A DNA stretch of 64,000 bases from Pinus tabuliformis (taxonomy: Eukaryota; Streptophyta; Pinopsida; Pinales; Pinaceae). Shown here one piece after another: positions 1 to 9,467 of this stretch (positions are counted from its first letter, which is position 1; each line of letters starts with the position of its first letter). Location: assembly GCA_031772625.1 (NCBI GenBank), contig CM062817.1, positions 954,097,705-954,161,704 of the forward strand. The letters run 5' to 3'. A program made the position numbers and the translations under genes. The notes below the pieces were generated by a model, which saw only the letters and a program-made list of their open reading frames with translations, made no database searches and had not been told where the DNA came from.

Positions 1-1984
1 TCGGTAATTGCACTATACTAGCCCCGTGATGCCATCACGATTTTGGCTTGGATACTATAGATGATCCCTAAAAGAAAATTTTCCCAAAGAAGACAAGAAG
101 CTTTCATGATCTAGAGACTTCTAGAACGACGAGCTGGAGGTTGTTCGATGTGGATGAGGTTGAGTTCTCCCAAGTTGGCCTTTTGGTCTTATCCCTATGA
201 GCTACCTCCTTGAGATGAGGGCCTTCTCCTATCTTTGGAGAGATCTTAACTCCCTTTCCCTGCTTATATATTCATTCTCTCCCATTCCCAAATGGTTGGT
301 CTTTATATTTGCACCCTTGTGCTGAGATTGTGCCTACATGCTACTCATTTCGCTTGGAGAAGGAGTGCTTGGAGAGCTTGAGCTTAGACTTGGACATTCC
401 CTCAAGGAGAGCTTATTGACTTCAAGGCTTGTTTGTATGCTTCCTCCTTTATTATATTAATGTATACAACTGCTGGTTCATTTTCCATAAATCTTTATGT
501 TAATGCATCATTTATCTTAATGCTCCTTGATCTGTTAAGTAGGTTACTTTCGATTATGTTGTACTTGCGTGCTTTGTTGTGTCTTGATCTCTTGTGTAGG
601 CATTTAAACACTCTGAGCAGTAGAACCGAGCCCGTGGCACAAGCGATTCGAGGTCTCCAACAAAGTAGGATATTATAGCATCAGAACAAGGTATGCCATA
701 TTCCTCTTCTTCTATTTCGAATGTAACTTAGGAAAGTGTCTAGTAGATTGTCACGTAGGTTTCTAGTCCCACTCATTGGGCTAGAGGGACTGTCTCTGTT
801 CGCAGAGAAGATTGCCTAGAAAATAGGAAGGAAAGAAAATATCAAACAAGAAAGAGCAGGATCAAGCAACTTCAACAGGAATACTTGCAGGTAACATATT
901 GCATGTCGGATTTCCTAGTTGGTTTTTACATGCATGGATTTGCATGTTGGTATATGGTTATGTTGTTGTCGATGGCATGGTTTTGTCAGGTCGTGACAGT
1001 GGTTTTCAGCCTAGCCTTGCCTTTTCGAGATAGCATGGTGTGATGGGATTGTTTCTCATTTTTGAACTTTGGAATTGTTGGGTGGTTTCAGAATATGGGG
1101 CGGAGGTGTCTTAGGAAAACCCCCAAAGGCCTAGGAATCCCTTGAGCGGCTTTGGCAGGATACATGGTAAACTCTTTGGGTGGAGTCTCAGTTTAAGGCT
1201 TAGTGATTTGGCATGGATTGCGATAAGCCTGAGAGACTAGTGTATCGGTTTACGGCCTAATGATTCTATGTTGATTGTGATAAAGTATGAGAGATAAGGA
1301 TATGGAAAATTTCTCAAGGATAGTGATGGAGTCCGGAGGAATTCCAAGCTCAGTTTGATTTTGTGATCTTGGTGCCAGTTTTGGTCAGAGGGTGGTGATA
1401 CTACTTGTCAAGTTCCATATGAGTTATCATTCATTTATGTTATGCCTTGTATTCATTCCTGTAGATTGCATTGATCCCAAGTATTTGACAGAATGGCATT
1501 CCCAGTTAGGGATGGTTAGGCCTAGTCGTGGAGTCAATTTTGATTGGAATTCTTGTCATTATGTAAATTATGGATTCTGAATGTGTCATTGAGTTCTGGG
1601 TGGTGACCTGGGATTTGGGCCTAAAAAAGTGGCTCAAATCCTAGAGACACAGGCACAACACTGGGCATAAAAGTTCCTAGACGCATTCACACCCATGTTG
1701 TGGGAGTTTCTAGAGCCTCCTGGACGCATGCTTGTCCATAACAACGGAGCGTCTAGGGGTTTATTGGTATAAAAAAGCAATGGGACCCAGGGGTTGGTTA
1801 CCTGAGTGTTTGGGATGGTTCCTGGGAATCCTGTTGCTGGTGTGGAATGTTTGTATGGTGTGTTTCCAATGATTCCACTTCCTCAAGGTGACTTAGGAAG
1901 TCAAATCATATCATAGTAACTTCTCAGAACATATTTACCCTGGTTAGCCGATTACTTGGGTAGATGTGGGAGGAGGGCATTACA
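1..1984 (+). repeat. S segment of unit A (LTR-like, left end outside window)
   Basis: This is the right-hand part of a segment seen three times in the window. It aligns with 28550-29141 and with the two ends of 34238-38862. Where complete, the segment starts TGTAATAACCCC and ends GGCATTACA, an inverted TGTAAT/ATTACA terminus as LTRs have. I see no protein coding in it and no convincing primer-binding site beside it, so 'LTR-like' is inferred from the termini and the repetition only. This copy is shorter inside than the unit C copy. Confidence 0.55.
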
Positions 1985-2103
1985 GAGGGAATGAGAAGAT
2001 TTCCCTCCCAGTTCATTGGAATCTAAAGAAACAAGAAGGACCTTAGCAGTATGAGACTCACTCTCTATGGGAAAGGTATGATCAACAAAAGGTGAAATCC
2101 AGG
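1985..2103 (-). pseudogene. gag C-terminal scrap, unit A (gypsy fossil)
   Basis: Read on the minus strand, this short piece matches the continuation of the zinc-knuckle gag fossil at 38863-39517 (same words around WISPF, FPIES and SLDSNELGG). It lies antisense to the neighbouring acid-rich region and to the TATA box of segment P. The homology to the sister copies at 29142-29259 and 38863-38979 is visible directly. Assignment to gag rests on the copy that carries the zinc knuckles. It is a fossil fragment. Confidence 0.5.
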
Positions 2104-3110
2104 AGGATGATGCTGAAATAGAACACAAGGAGAATGACGCTGAAATAGAGGAAGCAACTGATGGAGATGAGAAAGAATAAAAAAGGAAGAGGATAAAAAA
2201 AACAGAGAGGACAACTGCAAGAAAAGGAAAACCAGTTAGCATGTATGGCCAACCTCTCCTTAGAGGCCATCCAGTGTAGGATACCAGCTAAATCTTATAC
2301 TCTTTACCTCAGAGAACAATTGTTGCAATTTCAAATTAAAACACTAGCACAAAGGGGTACCATGCCATTTCAGGACTGCAAACATTTTATTGATCTTTGT
2401 GACCAAAGTGCACTAGAGGATAGGGCCAAAATGGTTGAGTTTTACTTGCACAACATGGCCCTCATAGACATGAATATCTAGGATCCTAATGCAGAACTAG
2501 GAGATCTACAATTAATGGCTTTGGCATCATCGATGAACCATGAGAAGTCAAGGGCTGTAGAGATGAAAAGGATACTGACCAGAGAGAAAAATGAACCTCT
2601 TTTCATCAGATTTGAACAATCAAATCCCATGGCCCTAATCAACACCCATAATCTAATTTCAAATGATCCTCAACTGGCACTTAGATATCTTACTGCCCAA
2701 GAGCAAGCAATTTCACATTTGAGGATATGTTTAGTCCGCTAAGAGATGATAATATACATGCCTGCTAAAGGAGATGGAACACACTGCCACACAACTTGAA
2801 GATTAGGGAATATCACTCCCCTCAAAGGTTGAGAGAGGCACTCAACAGGACACCTATGTATAAGAAATCAATGCAAAGGTTGAAGGTCAATTGGATAGGC
2901 CTAAAACTCAGTCCACCACTACTCCTAGGGATGTTAAAAGGAAGAAAAGAAGAAGAGGAAAAGTGGTAGTGGGAAGAAGTAGAAAGGAAAGCAGGCTTCT
3001 ATAAATAAGAAGAAGAGACCACAACAGAAGCATGGGATTTCAGAGAGGCTACCAGAGCCATGAAGGACATGGACATTGACTAAGTTGCTCAGAGGACGAG
3101 CAACACTTTT
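2104..3110 (+). pseudogene. Decayed acid- then lysine-rich reading region before a polypurine tract, unit A
   Basis: A plus-strand stretch with two open pieces (2245-2481, 2515-2742) whose wording is kept in unit B (29260-30261). It opens with repeated acidic words (DDAEIE, NDAEIE), continues with a helical, globular-looking part and ends rich in lysine and arginine codons. It stops just before a purine tract and an LTR-like start. That is where some gypsy elements carry an extra gene after integrase. I do not recognise the family. Both copies are broken fossils. Confidence 0.45.
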
Positions 3111-3120
3111 AGTAGGGGGG
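3111..3120 (+). other. Polypurine tract before segment P, unit A
   Basis: The tract agtagggggg directly precedes TGATGATGAGCC. It sits after a GAGGACGAGCAA-type stretch typical of the end of gypsy pol regions. The unit B counterpart is at 30262-30271. It marks the left edge of an LTR read on the plus strand. Confidence 0.6.
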
Positions 3121-3298
3121 TGATGATGAGCCTCTTCATTGAGTGATTATATGGGCCTTAATTGGCCTTAATTCACCTCCTAGCTTAATCAAACCAACTA
3201 TTCTCATAACTTATTGCATACTTTTGATTATATTTTGTTTATGAAATGAGTTAGAGTTGGATATGTTGCTTTGTGGTCTAATGTGCATGAAATGCAGT

Positions 3299-3381
3299 AA
3301 TAAAGGATAAAAGCAACGAAAATGTAGGAATAAATGATAAAAGCAAGGAAAATAAAGGTATAATGGACAAAAGCAAGGAAC
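3299..3381 (+). repeat. 31-bp tandem repeat, three copies
   Basis: Three imperfect copies built on GATAAAAGCAAGGAAAAT. The sister stretch near 30449-30505 has only two copies, so the number changed after the units separated. Confidence 0.7.
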
Positions 3382-3617
3382 TATGGCAAAGACCTTGGTA
3401 AAATTAGAATGGGACAAGGGAGAGTAATTATAGGAGGTAAATCCTCCTCATTTACTACCCCTCCATTCAAATATTCCTTCACCAGCTCAGAGTGCAAACA
3501 ACCATCACTTTGAAGACTAGAAGACAATCGAGCAAGTGAAAAGCACAGAAACCAGTTTTTCTTGAATTAGAGGCCAAGCCTCCCTAATGGGAATAAAGTC
3601 GTTAGAGACTTCACATG

Positions 3618-3625
3618 TATAAATA
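3618..3625 (+). promoter_or_regulatory. TATA box of segment P, unit A
   Basis: TATAAATA followed by GAGAGG. It is identical in unit B at 31940-31947. Its plus orientation agrees with the polypurine tract at 3111-3120. Confidence 0.55.
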
Positions 3626-4379
3626 GAGAGGTTTAGGACCTCAGTAGGATTTAGACTTCATTTGTAAAAACTCTGTTTTATTTCTGAGCTGCAAGAGACT
3701 TGTGACAGTTTGTTATGTAATCCAGGGTTTTTATAATAAGAATGAGTTCTGTTTAAGCCAGCTCTAAGTTAACTCCGAGGGGTGAAGCTCTTGGGTTAGG
3801 GCCCAACCAGAGCAGCCAAAGCTCCCCTTTACTGTACATATATGCTAACATAGAGTTTTGTTCTATTTATTTGCTTAAGTAGTTTTATGGTTTTCACTGT
3901 TTATTTGCTTAAGTAAGTTGCACTTTCATTACAACAATATAGTGTATATTATTCATGGTTTTCCTGTTCATTTGCTTCAGTAACTGCATTTGTTGTAGTT
4001 TACTTCCATTTATTCCTTCCTTCAGTTCAGAGGTTAGTTAGAGGAAAAAGATCACTATCAGGTTGTGTGCAGGTGTCTCGACCTCATCTCCTCCCTCTGG
4101 GACCATGACTTGAGGAAGAGACCCTTCAACAACCCCAAAAACACAGGTTTCTGGTTCTCGCATGAGCTATGGAGTTCGTTGTTTGATGCAGTTATTTGTT
4201 CACCCGCACTGGTTTTTCTATCGTTTTCCTTTAAAAACCTCCTTCAACACGTTCTTCATGCATCGCTTCCTCACCATCCGATCCGCAACAAACCTTCACA
4301 ATCACCATTCAATCCATTAGTTTTCCCAATTGCCACTTACTTTATGCGCTTTAGGTCCCCATCTTCGATTTTCCTCGCC

Positions 4380-4555
4380 TGATCTAATGACTGTCGCTTC
4401 ACCCGATCGCAAACTATCTTGGCTGATCTCCACCGTTGATCAACCCTGCCTGATCTGAAGGTTGTCGCTTCACCCAATCGCTAACTAGCTTGGCTGATCT
4501 CCACCATTGATCAACCCCACCTGATCCAACGACTATCGCGCAATCTCACGCAGAT
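4380..4555 (+). repeat. 71-bp tandem repeat, about 2.4 copies
   Basis: Successive copies share CTGATCTCCACC, GTTGATCAACCC and GTCGCTTCACCC. A matching block is at 32700-32872 in unit B. Confidence 0.65.
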
Positions 4556-4738
4556 TCGTGCACGGTCGTTATCTGCCCAAGGGCAAGTGAGAAAAGTGGT
4601 TTTCTCGTGCTACGTGTCGTGCAGTTAGGTTAATCACGTGAAATTTCAAAATACAGCTTACAGCCTGAAGGGCGCGCAAGAAACTACTTACTGCCTTAGA
4701 AACCCGCTCAATCATTTTCGCACGTTTCTTTTTCCCGC

Positions 4739-5125
4739 AATACGATCTCCGTCATCCATCTCTTGACTTCATCCGCACGAGATAAGTTCTCAATCGTTCA
4801 TCCTGTTCAACCATTTAGTCACTTAATCCACGCGATAAGACCTCAGTCGTTCATCGCTTTGTTACCTTATTCGTCCATCTCTTCATGTAATCCCTCGCGA
4901 TACGATCTCTGCCATTCATCTGCTCTGTTAACCTCGTTCGTCCATCCATTCAGTTAATCTATGCAATTAGATCTCGGCCATTCATCTACTTGATTACCTT
5001 ATTCATCCATCCATTCACTTAAGCCTTTGCAATACGATCTCCACCATTCATTCTATTCCTTCACCCCGTTCATCCATTTATTCGCTTAAAGTCCCGCGAT
5101 ATAATCTCCACCATCCATCTTCTGC
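4739..5125 (+). repeat. 65-66-bp minisatellite, about five copies
   Basis: Each copy runs roughly from GATACGATCTCCACC through TTCATC and CGTCCATCCATTCACTTAA to a CGC. The copies are diverged from one another, and the array is shared with unit B (33062-33443), so it is older than the unit duplication. Confidence 0.7.
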
Positions 5126-5378
5126 TCATTGATCGATCCAATGGTCCCTATGCGCTACTGCATCCTTACGTCCTCCTTTCATTGGTTCTAACCTCCGATT
5201 TCTCTTCCGCTTGAAACCTGATTTAGTCTAAGTTTATTTGCTTACACCTTAATCTAGTTTAATGTTTTTTTACTTCTGCAACTTAGATAATAGCCTTAGG
5301 TTAGTGATTTTTTTAGAAATTCTGCTTAGCATAGTTATTTAATTGGTTAGTTAGGTTATGGTGTTGTTTATCATTACA

Positions 5379-5928
5379 TGTTGTTTTCTTCAATACTACA
5401 GTATAAGTAACTCTCCCTTAGGATAGATTTGCTCTTCTTCCATCAAAGAGTTAAGCTTCTTCTGACCCTATAGAAGTCTGGCTTGGAACCCCTAGGGTCT
5501 CTTGCCAGATGAGCAGTGACAACAGGCAGTACCTTCACTTCTACTTGCGCATATAGCACGGTCACCTCCAAGTTTGTAGGAACCCCGGGTTGATAAGTAA
5601 AGCTAGTAGCCCTGGGAGTTGCAACATTCTTGTTGCAAAACCTAGGCTAATCATGTTATAAGCCAACAAATTCTGGGTAACAGGAACAAGTTGCAGAGAA
5701 CCTAAAACTTGCTAAGTAGTTGAGGGAAGAATACTAACAGATTTTCCTTCATCTATGATTGTGCTAGGTACAACCACATTATAATTTTGTCCAATGATCT
5801 AGAAGGGCATGTAAGAAGGAAGACGATATCCTATTAGTCGACTCCAATCAAAGGAAGTAACCATACTACTTGGAGGGGGTGTCATGACAATGGGAGAACT
5901 GCCACCTTGTGTTATGGGTGTAATAACC
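5379..5928 (-). pseudogene. Antisense protease scrap, unit A (gypsy fossil)
   Basis: On the minus strand this matches the better preserved unit B copy (33696-34234). That copy has the words SYVPFQI, STIIDEG and SVSIL, an aspartic-protease active-site region of the gypsy D(T/S)GAS type. The scrap is bracketed by segment P on one side and segment S on the other, and it reads against segment P. Broken fossil. Confidence 0.5.
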
Positions 5929-6283
5929 CCTAGTTAAAATTTCACGTAAAAAAAGTTAATAAAGGCAAAATAAGACCATGGTTAAGGGACACTTATTCCA
6001 AGCTGAATGTTGGGGAAAGATATCCTAGTGGGCATCACTGGATGTGTTTATGGCTAAGGAAATTGGCAAAGGCAATGGCTAAGGCATTAAAAAGGAAAAA
6101 ATGCATTTTTGGTACATTTATTTATAAAAATAAAGGAAATAGGAGAAAGGGAAGGTGAAAGGTCACATGTCGCATGTGAGGAGGAAATTGAAGGAAAATA
6201 ATGGAAAACGAAGAAAATAGAGGGCTAATTGTTAAAAAGGATTATGAGGATCAGTTGGTACCTTTTGTCAGTTCAGTTTCGGA

Positions 6284-6319
6284 GCTCTCTCTCTCTCTCT
6301 CTCACACACACAAACACAC
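6284..6319 (+). repeat. (CT)n(CA)n microsatellite, short allele
   Basis: About nine CT and a few interrupted CA units. The same locus in unit C (34605-34667) is a long uninterrupted run. Confidence 0.8.
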
Positions 6320-7106
6320 TCTTGGACACTTAGAGTTTTCATGGAGCACTCTAGATTTGGAGCAAGGAAGGAAACAACAAGCAAAAGAAAGGAAGCATTA
6401 CACAGTATTTTGTCACACCTCCTGCACTTCCCCGTGACATACCCCAAAGTGCCCGAAACATGACCATCATGCACTGTACTCATCCAGATATGCATCTCAA
6501 ATCCTCCCTAAAACAATGATGGTAAAATGCCTAGACCTTCCCTTGAAGGAAATGGCTCTAAAACCCTAACTTTGGCATCATCCCCCCCTAACACTAAAAA
6601 CCACGATGGTCGCTAATTGCACTATACTAGCCCCGTGATGCCATCACGATTTTGGCTTGGATACTAGTGATGATCCCTAAAAGGCAATTTTCCCAAAGAA
6701 GACAAGAAGCTTTGTGATCTAGAGGCTTCCAGAACGACGAGCTGGAGGTTGTTTGGCGTGGATGAGGTCGAGTTCTCTCAACTTGGCCTTTTGGTCTTAT
6801 CCCTATGAGCTACCTCCTTGAGATGAGGGCCTTCTCCTATCTTTGGAGAGATCTTAATCCCCTTTCCCTGCTTATATATTCATTCTCTCCCATTCCCAAA
6901 TGGTTGGTCTTTGGCTATTTGCACCCTTATGCTGAGATTGTGCCTACATGTTACTCATTTGGCTTGGAGGAGTGCTTGGAGAGCTTGAGCTTGGACTTGG
7001 ACATTCACTCAAGGAGAGCTTATTGAAATCAAGGCTTGTTTGTATGCTTCCTCCTTTATTCTATTAATATATACAATTGCTGGTTCATTTTCCGTAAATC
7101 TTTAAT

Positions 7107-7111
7107 GCTTG
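7107..7111. other. Target-site duplication of element G, left
   Basis: gcttg, repeated exactly at 28246-28250 just outside the other LTR. Confidence 0.85.
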
Positions 7112-7862
7112 TGTTATCACTCAGGTTGTTCCCCAAAAGAAGTGGGAAAAGGGAATACGGCCGAGGTAACCACTAACCAATCTTTTAGATGCAGATTCTA
7201 GCCAATCTGCAGCCAGAGAGGGCTCTCTCTTTATGATTTAGCTTTGTTTTGCTATATGTTAGGCTAGTTATGAAGCACAAGTATTTTTTTTATTTTGGAT
7301 GGTGACATTCAATAGAGCAGGGCTGCAAGGTATGAGGAGTTCAGACCATTAGGTTAATGGAGTCAATGAAGATAAACTTCTGGGTATGGTTTCTTTGACA
7401 AAAGTGGGACTACAGAGCAAGATGATTACCCATGGAACAATTTTCAAGCTAGAATAAGGTGAAATGGAGTCAGGGAATGAAAGGCAATTAAGGATCTTTC
7501 ATTATGCCAACAGAGGGAGAATGGGTAAATATTACCAAGGAGCAGTTAAGAATTCCTTAATTATATTCAGAGTGTAAGAACTAGGGAGACAGGAGCAGTC
7601 GAGAATTCCTGCCTATGCTAGTCCTGTAGAAAACATAAAAAATGACAGGAATTGAACACAGAGTACAACAAAGTAAATTCTGAGCTATTCTTTTTTCCTG
7701 CAATTTAGAACATGATATTTAGATGATATATAACACACAGAAATAGTAAAACAAGAGTTAAAAAGACTTATTGATCCATGAGATAATTCCAAGAATTCTG
7801 TAACATGGGCTTCTGCCATCAATTCCATAACCAGAGAGTTCAATAGCAAAGCATTCCAGCAA

Positions 7863-7951
7863 TATTTATTCAGAAGAGTTCTCAAATTTACAGAGCAGGT
7901 CTAGAATGATATTCACCAACCAACAATACATCTCTAGGGGAGGTATTTATA
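7863..7951 (-). promoter_or_regulatory. TATA box and polyadenylation signal of G, 3' LTR copy
   Basis: On the minus strand TATAAATA (7951-7944) is followed about 75 bases later by AATAAATA (7870-7863). This is the spacing expected for a short R region. The other LTR has TATAAACA at 21943-21936. The pair places the U3/R border after the reading frames. Confidence 0.5.
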
Positions 7952-8396
7952 CAAAAAGAGTTACAAAATATCTCATAGAGAAAATATCAAGCAATAACTT
8001 TATCCATCTACTTCTTCAAAGGAAGTAAATGACATTGAAAACAGAGCGCAATGAATGTAGGAGTAATTTCCGCTGTACTGGCTGCCTTAGGTGGTCTGAT
8101 ATATTTGACTTTTTAACTCAACAAGTCGGCTGGTAGCTGTCTCTTTATTTCGCGTTCCTGCGTTGCTGTCCCGACCCTTTCATCTGTGCCTGATTCCGCT
8201 TTAATGCGTTTTGGCGTGAATTCCTTCCTCTGTTGTTTTCATTTTTATGATAGGTGGCATGTGCATTGAATTTGATTCAATGCATATGATAAAAAAAGAG
8301 AACTAAAATTACATTGGTAAAATCTCTAACATGCTCTACCACCATTAGTCTGTTGGCAACTGGTGTCTTTGTAGTTTTATCAATATTTCATCAGCT

Positions 8397-9455
8397 TCAA
8401 TATAACCTGTAGAAATTGGGCTGGACTTCAAAGAGATGTGTTATTTCATGCTCAATATAGAACAGATTTTCCAGCTTGTCATATAAGCTTTGTCCAGAGG
8501 GAGGTATTATGTCCTCTGAAGTGCTTGATGATGCTGTGATCTGATTGGCAACATTTGTATTCACCCTGTGAGCATATTGTTCATGTGTCAACAGCCTCTG
8601 ATTGCTGGTTAACAAACTGGGTAGACCCTTTTGTTGCATGACTGTAAAATTTTCTGTAAAAGCATTTATTTCTATATGCATTTCTTGACACTTTCTCTCC
8701 AGATTTTGTATAAAATTCTTCATAGTCAGCACCTTTTTAACTGTCAAAATGGTACCTGTTTTGTCCCTGATATCTAGAGCTGCTAGTTGTTCTTTGGTAT
8801 GAGTATTCAAAAAATGAATTAGTCTATTGGCCTGTTCGGGCATGTTTCTCAATAATGCTCTGGCCTTTTGAATCTCCACTTGGGCTATTTCTATCAATTC
8901 AATTTGCTCATGGATAGTCTGTATTGATCTCCATTGATTAGTGATGGACTGGCCAATCTTAGTCCACAAAATTGTTTTGATTTCTGATAGAGGTTTATGA
9001 AGAGTAAGATCTTTCTCCAAGGATTTTACCTTATTTTCCAAGGCCTTTACCTCTCTTGTTTTTTCAGCCACAGTTATTTTAGATTTATCATAGCTTACCT
9101 CTAACTTGGCTAGTTTTTCTTTGGCTTCCTTTAGTTCTGCCATTTGGAGTTCTAATTCTTTTATTTCCTTCATCATCTTTTCCATGCTCATGCTGGTATC
9201 TGGTACTGTTGTTGTTGCTGCTGCTGAAGTATCTGTGACTGATGTACCTATTGTCGATGTTGGGGCAGTGGGAGGGACTACTATTGTTGTTGTAGGAGGA
9301 GCAGTTGTAGCTATTGGGGCTGTTTGAGATGGCTGAGAGGCCAACTCTCCCTGTTTTTCCTTCAATGCTTTCTCCAAAGCCTGCTCTGTTTCACTTAGCC
9401 TTTGATTCATTTTTATTAACAACTCCATCATGTCTTCTTCTTCTTTTTCTTTCAC
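8397..9455 (-). CDS. U3-encoded coiled-coil protein of element G, 352 codons
   Basis: An open frame of 352 codons in the sense of the element, starting a few bases after the 609-codon frame ends. Residues 1-40 are acidic and helical. About 45-95 is a Thr/Pro/Ala-rich linker (TTAPPTTT, TSAAATTT). About 95-155 is a strong heptad coiled coil (KELELQMAEL, ALENKVKSLEKDL). The rest is helical with conserved words such as ILWTKIGQSI, RNMPEQANRLI and KGLPSLL. There is no retroviral enzyme motif. A diverged homologue lies at 63071-64000 in another element, which argues that the protein was once useful. Function unknown. Fossil element, though this frame is open. Confidence 0.7.
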   Translation of the reverse strand: MKEKEEEDMMELLIKMNQRLSETEQALEKALKEKQGELASQPSQTAPIATTAPPTTTIVVPPTAPTSTIGTSVTDTSAAATTTVPDTSMSMEKMMKEIKELELQMAELKEAKEKLAKLEVSYDKSKITVAEKTREVKALENKVKSLEKDLTLHKPLSEIKTILWTKIGQSITNQWRSIQTIHEQIELIEIAQVEIQKARALLRNMPEQANRLIHFLNTHTKEQLAALDIRDKTGTILTVKKVLTMKNFIQNLERKCQEMHIEINAFTENFTVMQQKGLPSLLTSNQRLLTHEQYAHRVNTNVANQITASSSTSEDIIPPSGQSLYDKLENLFYIEHEITHLFEVQPNFYRLY

Positions 9456-9467
9456 TATCTCTGTGGT

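Larger units (their letters stand above)
3121..5378 (+). repeat. Segment P, unit A: candidate LTR in plus orientation
   Basis: The left border is supported by the polypurine tract. A TATAAATA box follows about 500 bases in, with transcript-end-like AT-rich sequence after it. The right border, ...TATCATTACA, is chosen because the antisense protease scrap begins there; no standard tRNA-complementary site follows it. The sister copy is 30272-33697, which also contains a solo copia LTR. The segment carries a 31-bp, a 71-bp and a 65-bp tandem repeat. There is no coding sequence I can support, although short open stretches such as 4065-4382 occur. Confidence 0.45.
5929..7111 (+). repeat. S segment of unit B, left part (split by element G)
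   Basis: Starts TGTAATAACCCC like 34238 onward. It contains the GCACTATACTAGCCC block also seen at the window start and at 34963. It is cut at 7111 by element G and resumes at 28246. Short open stretches (6201-6437, 6805-7026) are shared with unit C but show no protein-like constraint. Confidence 0.6.

Noticed and set aside
433-678. 81-codon Leu/Ser-rich frame in segment S (also 35392-35637)
   Set aside because: Shared only because the segments are homologous; no domain, and the changes do not look codon-aware.
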